A DNA stretch of 34,250 nt. It comes from a virus. The first letter of the stretch is position 1, and each line of letters starts with the position of its first letter. The notes under the pieces are model-generated. The model searched no databases. It saw nothing but the letters and a program-made list of their open reading frames with translations, and had not been told where the DNA came from. The position numbers and the translations under genes were made by a program. The stretch spans positions 1 to 34,250 of the IMG/VR virus record IMGVR_UViG_3300035698_010279; one strand, given 5' to 3'. Positions 5,185-14,546 of the stretch are shown here, in pieces.

Positions 5185-8028
5185 TTATGACTGGAGGCTT
5201 TCTGAATTTCCGACAACTCCCACGAGTGGAGAGAAGTCAGTTCCGTTTGTGTTGATGCCAGCACCGCCGTTTATATAGGCGGCAGAGTTCCGTAGCACAT
5301 AGGACCCGTAGACTGTGTTGTTTGTTGCAGCTATACCATCAACTTCAGCATATGAAGTTCCGTTAAGGGTCAATCCGTTGCTATTGTAGCTCAGGACACA
5401 GTTCCCAGCAGCTATGACACTGAACATTCCTGCATTGACTCCACTGGACCCATTGTATTGGCAATTGCAGTTTGCAGCGGAGAGATTCCCCCCGTTACTT
5501 ACTTCACAACCGCTGTAGAAATTTCCAATACACCCAATGTATACCCCTGAGAAGGTGCTATATCCTATGACAACCAGCCCGTTGCCTCCATTTTGCGAGA
5601 ACGTCGGCCTGGACCCCGCTACGCTGCTCAACACAGTCCGGCTATTGCCGTCGCAGGCGCACCCGTTTCCCGTGGCGTTACACACATAGAAGAAGTCAGG
5701 CTGTCCTCCACTACCGTCCGAACCCAGGTATGAGTGATTACCTATGTAGATTCCAACTGCATCTGAAGCATAGGAGAGGAGTCCGTTGCAGAGCAGACTG
5801 CTGTGCCGGAAAACCCTGATTCCAGGATTGCCTCCTTCGACAAACAACCTATCAGAAGCCAAGACACTTGACCCGTGGCTGACATTGAGCCCATACTGGG
5901 TGGCTGAGGGCAGTAGTGCGATGCCTGTCAGCTCCTTCAAAAAGTGCCCATTACTTACGTCAATGACGGAACTTCCGGCAGTGGCAGCTATTGTAACTGC
6001 GGTTGCTTGTGGCAGGCTGTAGAGCGTGCCATCAACGGTCGTGTCCTGTGGAGTCTCTGTCACAGTGATAACAGTGTTTCCGCCACCGAAGGCCGAGGAT
6101 ACAACAGCATAGATGGAATCGTTGATGGTGGATGCCTGGATCAGCAGACGTTCTCCAGCAACGAAGGTGGCGGATAGGTCTCCAACGATTGTGAAGGTAT
6201 TGGGTGCCGCACTGGCCCCTGTAACTGCATACCCGGTGGGCGTTGTCGCGGAGCCGGTGATGATGATTTGGTCCCCCTGTGGATGACGAACCTCCACTGT
6301 GATGGCTTCTGTGTAAGCACCGTCTGCCATGTTGATCGTCACCGTCGCATCTGGGGCGATGGTGTATTCATCCAACCTGGCCAGTGCATAGGACAGGTCT
6401 TTCCACGGTGTTGCAGCGGAGCCATCCCCGGTCGCGTTGCTTCCGGCAGTATCGACATAGATGGCGGTGTCGGTGTGGATGTGTCTCTTCGGGTCCCTTG
6501 AGTCGAAATCACCACTTAGCTTCGTGTAGTAGAGGGTGATATACGAGGAAGCGAAGTCCGTCAGGTCCACGGCAGATTCCAGAACCATTGATTCTGAGTC
6601 CACTGTGATCTCCAGGGAGTTCGTTGTGTCGCCCCTGACGACTGGCATCGGATACCAGGCGTTGTTGGTCGTATCGTCATATGCTGCACCCATCAAGTGG
6701 ATGACCCTCTTCAGGTTGAGGATACCGTGCAAGACTGTCTTCGAGGTCGCGTTCGGCAAGGACCCGGTATCGAATGTCTTGAAGTAGACATCTTCGCCGC
6801 CCTGAGTGAACCCAGCCTCCTGCTCCTCGGTCGAGTAGTCAGGTCCCTTGGTCTCACCTACACCACCATCATACACGCTCTTGGTGTAGTAGATCGTGCA
6901 GAAGCTGGCTGTGTAGGCTGACCTGTCCGATGTCGTTGTGATCGTGATGTCAGTGCTGTCGATAAACCACACGTTGGAATCAGCGGCATGTCTCGGCTGA
7001 ACCATGTGGCTGGACCCCGTAGTGGAGATGGCAGACACACTAACGACCTCTTCCAGGCCAGTAATATTATGTGCGACAGTTTTTGATGCGGAGTCAGGCA
7101 TCCCACCAGTATCGATGGTCTTCACATAGATGCTGCGACCATCAACCCAGTTCCATCCCGTGGCCTGCTCTGAGGTAGAGTGCGAGATACACCCTTCTGT
7201 CTCTGTCGTTCCGCCAGCAGTCTTGGTATACAGGACGTAGGTTCTGCCGTAGTGTGTCCCAGCGTTCCATACGGTGTTGATCCTGGCTGTCGTGGCATCA
7301 AAGTAAACTGCTGTGGTGTCGTTGCCTCCTCCACCGTGGGAGCCTGGAGCGTTCTGGTAGTCACCATCTGGGGTGAAGTTATCACTACACACCACTACCC
7401 AGGCATCAATGACATTGACCAAGTTAACAATATTGTGGTTTGTAATGTCGGTGCCGTTGTTCTGCAAAAGACCGTTGTCGATGTATTTGCAGTAAATCTG
7501 TTCGTTGGCCGTCCAGCGCATTCCTGTGTCAGTCTCACTGGAAGTTATCTCCAGCAACCTGCCGAGGAGTTTCGAATACGCTGTGGTTCCACCGCTGACC
7601 ACCGAGAACTCCAGGGCATCTCCTGCACCATTCACGACGGCAGCTTTCCCGGCCTGCCCAGCAAACGTTGCGGGTGTGTCAGACTGCTCCAGGAAGGTAG
7701 GAGTTACGAATTCCAGAGCATCCACACCTACGTTTACTCTCGGGTATTTTCCTGCTTGCCCAGCATAGGTGGCTGGAGTGTCGGTCATCCCAAGGAAGGT
7801 TGTCACGGAGACTGCGCTCCATGTCGCACCATCACTGGAATAGAGGATGTCGGAGTCTATCGCAATTGCCAGGCAGTTCTCATATGATGAGGCAGCCGGG
7901 AAGACACCGATGTTCGCATAAATTGCCACAGGGAAGGGGGTATCGAATATGAGGGCGAAATTGGTCTCGATGTCAGCGTCCCAGGACTCTGCACCATGTG
8001 AGATTGTGTTTCTTGCTGGTCTGGCCAT
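5185..8028 (-). CDS. Modular tail fibre/tailspike with C-terminal beta-helix
   Basis: A 947-residue protein. An N-terminal region of about 85 residues probably attaches to the tail. It is followed by two copies of a fibre motif (DTPATYAGQAGK and DTPATFAGQAGK, each ending DALEF). Then come three related modules of about 110 residues, with recurring IYVKTIDTG, VYFKTFDTG and TIYYTK segments. The last part, from about residue 525 (AIYVDTAGSNATGDGSAATP), is a right-handed beta-helix domain of pectate-lyase/tailspike type, rich in Asn, Gly and Ser ladder turns. Such proteins bind or cleave surface polysaccharides. No catalytic residues can be assigned. It lies after the tip protein and before its chaperone, consistent with the receptor-binding fibre. 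Confidence 0.8.
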   Translation of the reverse strand: MARPARNTISHGAESWDADIETNFALIFDTPFPVAIYANIGVFPAASSYENCLAIAIDSDILYSSDGATWSAVSVTTFLGMTDTPATYAGQAGKYPRVNVGVDALEFVTPTFLEQSDTPATFAGQAGKAAVVNGAGDALEFSVVSGGTTAYSKLLGRLLEITSSETDTGMRWTANEQIYCKYIDNGLLQNNGTDITNHNIVNLVNVIDAWVVVCSDNFTPDGDYQNAPGSHGGGGNDTTAVYFDATTARINTVWNAGTHYGRTYVLYTKTAGGTTETEGCISHSTSEQATGWNWVDGRSIYVKTIDTGGMPDSASKTVAHNITGLEEVVSVSAISTTGSSHMVQPRHAADSNVWFIDSTDITITTTSDRSAYTASFCTIYYTKSVYDGGVGETKGPDYSTEEQEAGFTQGGEDVYFKTFDTGSLPNATSKTVLHGILNLKRVIHLMGAAYDDTTNNAWYPMPVVRGDTTNSLEITVDSESMVLESAVDLTDFASSYITLYYTKLSGDFDSRDPKRHIHTDTAIYVDTAGSNATGDGSAATPWKDLSYALARLDEYTIAPDATVTINMADGAYTEAITVEVRHPQGDQIIITGSATTPTGYAVTGASAAPNTFTIVGDLSATFVAGERLLIQASTINDSIYAVVSSAFGGGNTVITVTETPQDTTVDGTLYSLPQATAVTIAATAGSSVIDVSNGHFLKELTGIALLPSATQYGLNVSHGSSVLASDRLFVEGGNPGIRVFRHSSLLCNGLLSYASDAVGIYIGNHSYLGSDGSGGQPDFFYVCNATGNGCACDGNSRTVLSSVAGSRPTFSQNGGNGLVVIGYSTFSGVYIGCIGNFYSGCEVSNGGNLSAANCNCQYNGSSGVNAGMFSVIAAGNCVLSYNSNGLTLNGTSYAEVDGIAATNNTVYGSYVLRNSAAYINGGAGINTNGTDFSPLVGVVGNSESLQS

Positions 8029-8030
8029 TT

Positions 8031-10835
8031 TTAGATCCTATTCATTGTAAGGGTTACTGGGTCACTGGTATATCCACCTCGAACGTTGTAGACTCGAACC
8101 TTGAACAGTGCGGGTTCTCCACTGAAGTCACTTACGAGGGTTGCGTTTGAATACGTGTAGGTTATCGCCTGGCTTATGTTCACTTCACGCTTGATTACGT
8201 CACCGGAGTCCAGGAACTGAATGATGAAGTCACCATCCACTGCACTGACATCTGTTCTTTCACCTGCGCCCTGAAGGCCAGCTCCAGTCCCGGTAGTCAG
8301 GGTGGACATATAGGCCCAGTCGAACACAAAGTTCTCGCCGGTGTAGAATGCAGGGACGCAGTTACGAGGAAGAGAGGCTCGCAGGTTCAGGGGAGCCATC
8401 GGTTTCACCCCCTTGCCGATCAGCGTGCCAGTCATGGCTGGGACATCTGCCAGAGTGTGTTCATGCACGGAGCCCCCATAGGGCATTGCCTTCAGGTAGT
8501 AAGTATCCCCAGGGACGTAAATGCCAGTGTTGAAAGCAGTGAACTCGCTCTTGTTGCAGATCATGAACATGTCGTCAGCGGCATGATCCTGAACCGAAGT
8601 ATCATACCTCGCGCGGATCACACCGTCCATTCGGTAAGTCACACCTGACACATGGACGATCTCCTGAACGAACAGGATCTCTCCTTGGATGAAGACGAGC
8701 TGATCACCCCTCCTCCAGGCCGTATCATTACTTGACAGGTCCTGGACAACTGCATCGTAATCCGTCCCTACATAGGTGAAGGTGGGTCCGGTCGCAACGA
8801 TTCCCAGGGAGGTGTCCGGCAGGGCATCCAAGAGCTTTCCCCCGAGCCCAGGATAGTAGTCCTCCTCAACGAAGGTGTAGTCCGTCCCATCCTCTGACAG
8901 GTAAATGTCTGCGCCTGCGATCCTGTCGTGCCTCCGGACCCTGGAGCACCCAAGCCACATCTCATCTCGTAGCATGGTCATATGCTCTGGGAGTTCGATA
9001 AGCGCAACCAGGGAGTCAATGGCCCAGGAGTCATTGGATTGGGAGGTGTAGAAGCCATCACTGTGGGCAAAGGACGCGGCTGCCACACCAAAGATATCCG
9101 ACATGACGGTAAGTTTTACTTTACTGGAGTTCGGTATGCCCTCCACTTCGAGGATACGCATCACTTCATCGAACCCGTCGATAGTGACGCACTGGGACGG
9201 GAGTAGGGTCCTGGCAGACCTGCCGCAGTGGAGCTTGATGGAGGAGTGCTTCGCGAGAACCTCCTGGGACTTCTTTTCTGCAAGTATCCCTGCAACCTCC
9301 ATGCACACTGCGATTGATAGCTGGACCTCCTGGGCGTTCTGGTAGCTAACCAGCGATGCAACACCATCGTTGCCTACCGAGATGGTTGTGTCTGCCCAGT
9401 TGTTGGCGATATCCTTGAACACGAACAGAACCTTGCTCGGTCGCTGTTCGTCTGTGAACTTGATAACTTCAGGCAGGGGGTCGAGGATCATGTCCTCATC
9501 TATGTGATCAAGTGGGCTCCCAGGCTCATCAAGAGTGGAGAAGGCCAGCTTCCCTGTGGACGTATCGAGATACAACTGGACGCTCAGGTCTTGCAGCCCG
9601 AGAGACAGGACCTCTTTGGCCGTCCTACCCTGTCGCGCTGCCCAGGATGTGTAGACATCAAGATCGGTCCCGAGGGCGTTCTCGTAATACTCCCCGAGGT
9701 CCTCCAGGCTGTCAGTGTCCCAGAAGGACTTATCGAACCCTAGCCCGGTCGGCCAATCCTCAAACAACATGTCGTAAATCGCATGGGCAGGATTCACACC
9801 CTGCGAGGTATAGTCCCTGCCGAGCAAGTCGGCCCTGCCGGTTTCGCCTGTTGCAGATATCCCGCCATAGGGGAAGATCCGGATCACTGGGCGGCCCAGC
9901 CACACGCCTGTTGTAGATGTTTGCGAAGAATAAATGCTGTAACTCTTTACGGTGTAGTCTCCATCGAGCGTTGAGCTGTTTGTTACGGTAACCTTGTCGC
10001 CAACATTCAGGCGGAACTCATCTGGTTTATACTCTGCCAGAACAGTCGGCTCCGACATTGGAGACACCTCTAGGTATCCTGCACCTTCAGCACCAGTGAA
10101 GGTGTTTGTGATCGGGTGCCAGGTCGGGAGGGCGTTGTCGTAGACATTGACCTTCTCGCTAACGATCCCAGCAGATAGGTTCCCAGACGGAGACTTGACG
10201 ATATCGTAGTGGAGGGTCCCCCAGGTTGCCCCACTGACCTCTGCGCCTCTTGGGACGGTGGCAATGAGCTTATCACACCAGACTATATAGCATAGCCCAG
10301 GCCACCTCGATGATACCCCCATACCTGTTGCGAGTGTAGAATCTATCGGCTGGCTGTCTTCTCCCCAGTAGATCCTGAAACCCTCCAGGCCAACTGAAAT
10401 CAAGCTACCGGATGGAGTGTTCGAGCTGTTTAGGTTCCCTGTGAACCAAGGTTTATCGTTTTCGTAAATGGTAGTAAGTTCGCTCACAGGACCTACAGCG
10501 AGAGCGTGAAACCCTCTCTGCATATACATCTTTCGTTTCGTGTAGTTCCCCGTAGGAAAATGGCTACCCTTTTTCTTAATGACTTGGAAGCCATCCTGGA
10601 CCCATGCAAACACCCCTCCAACACGGGCAGGACCAGTGATCCATGCAACATACGCCCCTCGCCTTGCGATGTTGGATTCTATCTCTTGGATGCCACTGTG
10701 CTTGATCTGGTTGTCCATGATGGCGGAAAACGTTATGGCCGCCGCCATGGATACAGCAAATAGAATGAGGGTTACCAAGAACCCTGGGTAAATGAGCAAC
10801 TCTCCTGGCAGGAACTGGGGAATATCAAATATCAT
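8031..10835 (-). CDS. Tail tip / central fibre protein (lambda J or GTA gp15-like)
   Basis: A 934-residue protein at the position of the tail tip protein. The middle (about residues 345-600) contains the tail-hub pattern seen in J-like proteins, for example GVNPAHAIYDMLFEDWPTG and DEDMILDPLPEVIKF. The C-terminus from about residue 800 looks like a fibronectin type III-like beta domain (MAPLNLRASLP ... VRVYNVRGGYTSDPVTL). Unusually, it starts with a strongly hydrophobic helix (about residues 14-40, FLVTLILFAVSMAAAITFSA), which could reach the host membrane during DNA entry. Its start overlaps the upstream gene by 4 bases. The protein would cap the tail and contact the receptor or guide membrane penetration. 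Confidence 0.72.
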   Translation of the reverse strand: MIFDIPQFLPGELLIYPGFLVTLILFAVSMAAAITFSAIMDNQIKHSGIQEIESNIARRGAYVAWITGPARVGGVFAWVQDGFQVIKKKGSHFPTGNYTKRKMYMQRGFHALAVGPVSELTTIYENDKPWFTGNLNSSNTPSGSLISVGLEGFRIYWGEDSQPIDSTLATGMGVSSRWPGLCYIVWCDKLIATVPRGAEVSGATWGTLHYDIVKSPSGNLSAGIVSEKVNVYDNALPTWHPITNTFTGAEGAGYLEVSPMSEPTVLAEYKPDEFRLNVGDKVTVTNSSTLDGDYTVKSYSIYSSQTSTTGVWLGRPVIRIFPYGGISATGETGRADLLGRDYTSQGVNPAHAIYDMLFEDWPTGLGFDKSFWDTDSLEDLGEYYENALGTDLDVYTSWAARQGRTAKEVLSLGLQDLSVQLYLDTSTGKLAFSTLDEPGSPLDHIDEDMILDPLPEVIKFTDEQRPSKVLFVFKDIANNWADTTISVGNDGVASLVSYQNAQEVQLSIAVCMEVAGILAEKKSQEVLAKHSSIKLHCGRSARTLLPSQCVTIDGFDEVMRILEVEGIPNSSKVKLTVMSDIFGVAAASFAHSDGFYTSQSNDSWAIDSLVALIELPEHMTMLRDEMWLGCSRVRRHDRIAGADIYLSEDGTDYTFVEEDYYPGLGGKLLDALPDTSLGIVATGPTFTYVGTDYDAVVQDLSSNDTAWRRGDQLVFIQGEILFVQEIVHVSGVTYRMDGVIRARYDTSVQDHAADDMFMICNKSEFTAFNTGIYVPGDTYYLKAMPYGGSVHEHTLADVPAMTGTLIGKGVKPMAPLNLRASLPRNCVPAFYTGENFVFDWAYMSTLTTGTGAGLQGAGERTDVSAVDGDFIIQFLDSGDVIKREVNISQAITYTYSNATLVSDFSGEPALFKVRVYNVRGGYTSDPVTLTMNRI

Positions 10836-11236
10836 TTTATGCTCCTGAAGATACCATTACACACCTGTAGAGAGTCCACCACTATCCCGGACATCTCAAC
10901 ACCAAAGTTCTGCTTCCAGAAATAGAGGGCGTTTTTCCTACCAGAGACGACTCTGATCTCATCATCCATACCTGGAGGGCCTGAGAGGAGGATAATATCC
11001 CCCGGTCGAATCGGAAACCTGTCCCCGTCTGCCTTAACTGGCTCCAGGTCGAGGGCTTTCTGGATCTTGGAGGTCTTAAACTTGGGGCTGATTTGCTGCC
11101 CCCTCAAGCGACCAACAACAGATGCAGCGAATTCCTTGCTGCCCTTTGCTGCGAAGGAATCAGCTATGGCCTGGTTGACAGCCTCTTCATGTCCGTTTGG
11201 AACCCACATCCAAGGCATCTCAGTATGGTGAAACAT
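10832..11236 (-). CDS. Small tail hub-associated protein
   Basis: A 134-residue protein located between the L-like hub protein and the tip protein, the slot held by an NlpC/P60 peptidase (K or GTA gp14) in related phages. No Cys-His-His catalytic arrangement typical of NlpC/P60 is seen, so a peptidase call is not supported. The segment FPIRPGDIILLSGPPG suggests a small beta domain. It overlaps both neighbours (1 base and 4 bases). Role in tip assembly is inferred from position only. Confidence 0.6.
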   Translation of the reverse strand: MFHHTEMPWMWVPNGHEEAVNQAIADSFAAKGSKEFAASVVGRLRGQQISPKFKTSKIQKALDLEPVKADGDRFPIRPGDIILLSGPPGMDDEIRVVSGRKNALYFWKQNFGVEMSGIVVDSLQVCNGIFRSIK

Positions 11237-12078
11237 TATAGACCTCTCTTGCTTGGCTGATACGCCGGAATTCCATATCCGAATCCCATGAATGTGCTCT
11301 CAGAACTCCACCGGCTCCTGCATGTTGCCAGGGTCTTGTCGCACCCAGGCATGACGAAGACGCCAGCACCTACCCAATCCTGTGGTGGGACATCCGTCAT
11401 GTGGAACTCGGTAGGTGCAGAGCTTCTCCACTCCCTGATCCCGATCCGCAACTCATTCCGCAGGATGTAGCCCCTGTGGAAATAATAGTCTGAATACACT
11501 CCAATCGAATTCACAATGAGGAGCTTCCCTGCTACCGACCCAACGTTGAATCCGCTCATCGGGGCGGCTACTGCTCCACACTTTCCTTCACCCAGGGTCC
11601 ACAGGCATTCAGGTGTTGCCATCATTCCCAGCTTCACATCCAAGAGATTCTTCGGAGACTTTGCTGCGATCCTGACGACCCCCCTCTTGCCTAGCGGGTG
11701 GAGGGTGGTGGACACGACATAGCCACTGAAGATATGGAGGTCCGTGGCATCACTGGCCCCTTCTGGGTCCTGGAAACGCTCCCAGATGTCCATCTTGATC
11801 CGCGTTATCGGCTCACTACCAGCGACTCGCAATGTGAAGGTGTCCTCTGGGAGGAGTATCCTCATCTCCTGGTCTTCGATCAATCCGTTGTTTGGCATCG
11901 ACTTAACTTCCATGGTCGGAGTCGTCTTGAACCCGTCAGTAGAAGTTCCGGACAGGTCGGTTGTCCAGTCAGTGTATTCGTCGTATGTCCAGTAAGGACT
12001 CACCAGCGTCCTGTCCATGCTGGTGAACCTAACCTTGTGGTAACTCTGCTTATATGCAGCGTCTATGATGCCACTCAT
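11236..12078 (-). CDS. Tail hub protein, BR0599/lambda L-like, probable Fe-S ligand cysteines
   Basis: A 280-residue protein resembling the DUF2163/BR0599 family (lambda L, GTA gp13). The C-terminus has the family signature GCDKTLATCRSRW followed by FMGFGYGIPAYQP. Four cysteines are grouped as Cys158-X8-Cys167 and Cys246-X6-Cys253; in lambda L and GTA hub proteins equivalent cysteines bind an iron-sulfur cluster. The N-terminal half is a beta-rich hub domain. The gene overlaps the distal tail gene and the small hub gene, matching the lambda M-L-K-I-J order. The product would join the tail tube to the tip. Confidence 0.75.
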   Translation of the reverse strand: MSGIIDAAYKQSYHKVRFTSMDRTLVSPYWTYDEYTDWTTDLSGTSTDGFKTTPTMEVKSMPNNGLIEDQEMRILLPEDTFTLRVAGSEPITRIKMDIWERFQDPEGASDATDLHIFSGYVVSTTLHPLGKRGVVRIAAKSPKNLLDVKLGMMATPECLWTLGEGKCGAVAAPMSGFNVGSVAGKLLIVNSIGVYSDYYFHRGYILRNELRIGIREWRSSAPTEFHMTDVPPQDWVGAGVFVMPGCDKTLATCRSRWSSESTFMGFGYGIPAYQPSKRGL

Positions 12079-13442
12079 AATGATACACTCCCTTCCTGCA
12101 ACAGCTCAATGGTCTGGACCATTATCTCACATATGCCATCGTTTACCCACACCTCTGACAATGAATCCTTCAAGAACCTCGATTTCCTGGCACGAGAACA
12201 GTATAGCACATCATTCACGGAAAGTCCACTTGGGAGGTTGTCATCCAGGACAATTCTCCAGGTGGCTCCGTTATCCTGGAAGGAATGTATAGCCTTGACC
12301 TGCGACTCATCTTCATAAAACTTGAGGCCGACGTAATCAAAATCCTCCTGCATTTTTGTGAAGTCTCCAACCGCTGTGATGTCCACATATCCTGTAGCTA
12401 CTGCATCCACTTCCCAGAGATCCTCGGAGTCGATGGTCCAGAATGGGATTGCCCTACCCAGCCTGGAGTCAAAGAAGTTGAGCATCCTGTAGGCATCTGT
12501 CCGGTTGAGCTGGAGGTTGAACTTCTGTGTCAATCTGGGATGAGCACCTCTGAGGTCGATGATCTTTCCACGACCCTGATTATAGAGACTTCCATCCATT
12601 GAATATTTGGAGTCAAGGCTTGTGACCCAGTTATGATCTGGCGCGAAGATCGGGAGGCCATCGTAGGACCCGAACCCTGTGGCGATACCTGTCCAGCTCG
12701 GGGGCAGGGCCGAATCGCCGATCATCTCCTGCGCGGTCACATTCACGATAGCCTTGGTGGACGATATGTGCTTCACAGAGGCCGTGGCGACTGGTTCCAT
12801 GTCCAGGCAAGGGTAGATGAGCGTGCGTCCAGCGAGGGTGTCATAGGGCATGTCAGACGACACATCCAGCCGGTCGGTGTAACGGTTCAGCACCTGAGTG
12901 AAGTGAACCCAGTTCACGTCCCCACTGGGGTCCAAGTTAACCACAGCGATTCGAATCCCAGCCGGGAACCTTCGGAGGAGTGGCTCACAATACAAACTGA
13001 AGACCGATCCACCCAGTCCAGATGTGAAATCCTCGGTCAGTTCAATTTGGTCACCGTAGAGGGGGCAGGCCCAGGTCTCGCTGGCCATCCCTCTGAGGTT
13101 GAGCATGACCTGATCCAGCGCGGTCCTGTCCAACTCGGTCCACTGGAAGGCGGTCGATCTGTGCGGCTTGTAGAGCAGGCTGACCCGCTCCTCTGCGCGG
13201 TTCTCGGCCGATACTGTGATGGAGGTGTCATACCTCGTGTGGATCTGGAATTTACTGATCCAGTTGTGCATGAACAGGTCATCATTCCACGACGGCCTGG
13301 CGAGAGGCGTTCCAGCCATCGGCAGTGCCCTGCCAAGAACCTCAATCCCGAGTTGGCTGAGTTCCAGTGAGGCTGCGGCGTTGTCCGTGTTCTCTTTTGC
13401 CGCTACCCGTTTCCCCTGCCTGTGGACCTCGATGGTTGCCAT
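12075..13442 (-). CDS. Distal tail / minor tail protein
   Basis: A 455-residue beta-rich protein at the place of the distal tail protein that starts the tip (lambda M or GTA gp12 position). It has recurring segments such as FNLQLNRTDAYRMLNFFDSR that resemble tail-tube/distal-tail folds, and a C-terminal part with VNDVLYCSRARKSRF typical of adaptor proteins. It lies directly upstream of the Fe-S hub protein and overlaps it by 4 bases. The family call rests mainly on context and general pattern; no catalytic motif is present. Confidence 0.6.
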   Translation of the reverse strand: MATIEVHRQGKRVAAKENTDNAAASLELSQLGIEVLGRALPMAGTPLARPSWNDDLFMHNWISKFQIHTRYDTSITVSAENRAEERVSLLYKPHRSTAFQWTELDRTALDQVMLNLRGMASETWACPLYGDQIELTEDFTSGLGGSVFSLYCEPLLRRFPAGIRIAVVNLDPSGDVNWVHFTQVLNRYTDRLDVSSDMPYDTLAGRTLIYPCLDMEPVATASVKHISSTKAIVNVTAQEMIGDSALPPSWTGIATGFGSYDGLPIFAPDHNWVTSLDSKYSMDGSLYNQGRGKIIDLRGAHPRLTQKFNLQLNRTDAYRMLNFFDSRLGRAIPFWTIDSEDLWEVDAVATGYVDITAVGDFTKMQEDFDYVGLKFYEDESQVKAIHSFQDNGATWRIVLDDNLPSGLSVNDVLYCSRARKSRFLKDSLSEVWVNDGICEIMVQTIELLQEGSVSL

Positions 13443-13444
13443 TG

Positions 13445-14545
13445 TTATTCCCTCTCCACTCCGAATTCATAAGCGTCAATGTCGTCAGAGTCCCATGCCG
13501 CTGCGGTAACCGGGTCCTGGTCGAGGATTTCAGAGAACATCACCGGAGTGGTGCTGTTCGTCGTGTTCGTTATGCCATCGTTTTCAGTCCCGGCAGCGTT
13601 CCTCAAGAAGTGGTGGAATGACCCACTACTGGCGGCATCGACCTGGCAGATCGTTTGGAGATTGAGGGCGACCACATCACCCTTTGCTATTGCGAGGTCA
13701 TCGTAGGTGTAGAGGTCTCTCGACTGAGGACTTGATGCTCCGTCATCTTCAACCCAGTCGGTCAGTGTTGGAATGGTTTCAGAATCTCTCACATTGCCTG
13801 CATGGCTCCCAGACGGGTCAGGGCTCCATTCGGAATACGTCCCATCTGCTTCTGGGTGACTCGACTCGATGATGATCGGGCCGAGGAAGTCTGTGTGTGT
13901 TCCGGCAGCCGTGTCGAGGACATACAGATCGTCGAAATGTGCAGTATGTGTTGGGTAGCTTCTGATCTGCATCCCGAACCTGTCTGCTCCATCTGTTCCC
14001 TGGTATGCTGTGTCAACTCCAGAGACCGTCAAGATGGTGGTTTCGGTCCCGTAGATATCGTGCATCTTCAACGTGGCGGAACCGTTTACTCCAGTTCTCA
14101 CATCGACCTTCAGCTCGAAGTAATGCCACACCTTCGGGTTGAAGGGAGTGCTCGTTCCCAGGGATGCTCCTGTGGAGACGCTATCCCCCCTGCGAAGGTT
14201 CCACCTGACGGTCTCGTCATCGACCCGCTCGGCATAGAGCATTATCTGGGTATTACCCACAGCGTTACCGTCCGTCAGGCTTACTCCGGTCCAGTTCGTC
14301 TGGGAACCTGCGGCAATTGCTGCACTGCACCGATACCCGAACCCAATGACCCACTCGTCCAACAGGGCTGCCGATAGCTGATCATACCTCCAGAGAGGTC
14401 CACCAGACGCTGGCCCTGAAGCAGAAAACCCGTGCGTCCTGCCCGAAGTTGAGAAGGTGACGGTCCCGGCGAGGGCCTCTGTGCGGTAGCCAAGATACGT
14501 GGCGTTCCTGTCTAGCTCGAAACCCTCTAGTAGTCTGATTGCCAT
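13445..14545 (-). CDS. Virion protein with lectin/LamG-like fold, paralogue B
   Basis: A 366-residue beta-rich protein whose first about 220 residues look like a concanavalin/LamG-like sandwich (WVIGFGYRCSAA; VWHYFELKVDVRTGVNG; FDDLYVLDTAAG). The C-terminal part forms a second domain ending FGVERE. It is clearly paralogous to the next gene upstream (14547-15599): both start with a (R)xxEGFE motif, contain the DDLYVLD/DDIYVLD motif and end in identical FGVERE. Located between the tape measure and the distal tail protein, it is probably a decorative or carbohydrate-binding tail component. Only 2 bases separate its stop from the next gene's start. Confidence 0.65.
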   Translation of the reverse strand: MAIRLLEGFELDRNATYLGYRTEALAGTVTFSTSGRTHGFSASGPASGGPLWRYDQLSAALLDEWVIGFGYRCSAAIAAGSQTNWTGVSLTDGNAVGNTQIMLYAERVDDETVRWNLRRGDSVSTGASLGTSTPFNPKVWHYFELKVDVRTGVNGSATLKMHDIYGTETTILTVSGVDTAYQGTDGADRFGMQIRSYPTHTAHFDDLYVLDTAAGTHTDFLGPIIIESSHPEADGTYSEWSPDPSGSHAGNVRDSETIPTLTDWVEDDGASSPQSRDLYTYDDLAIAKGDVVALNLQTICQVDAASSGSFHHFLRNAAGTENDGITNTTNSTTPVMFSEILDQDPVTAAAWDSDDIDAYEFGVERE

Positions 14546-14546
14546 G

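Noticed and set aside
10026-10036. TATAAA preceded by CAGAG on the minus strand, like the promoter family
   Set aside because: It lies in the tip protein coding sequence and the -35 position (CGGAGC) does not match.
10832-11236. NlpC/P60 peptidase at the lambda K position
   Set aside because: The gene is in the expected place but lacks a visible Cys-His catalytic pattern and is shorter than the family.
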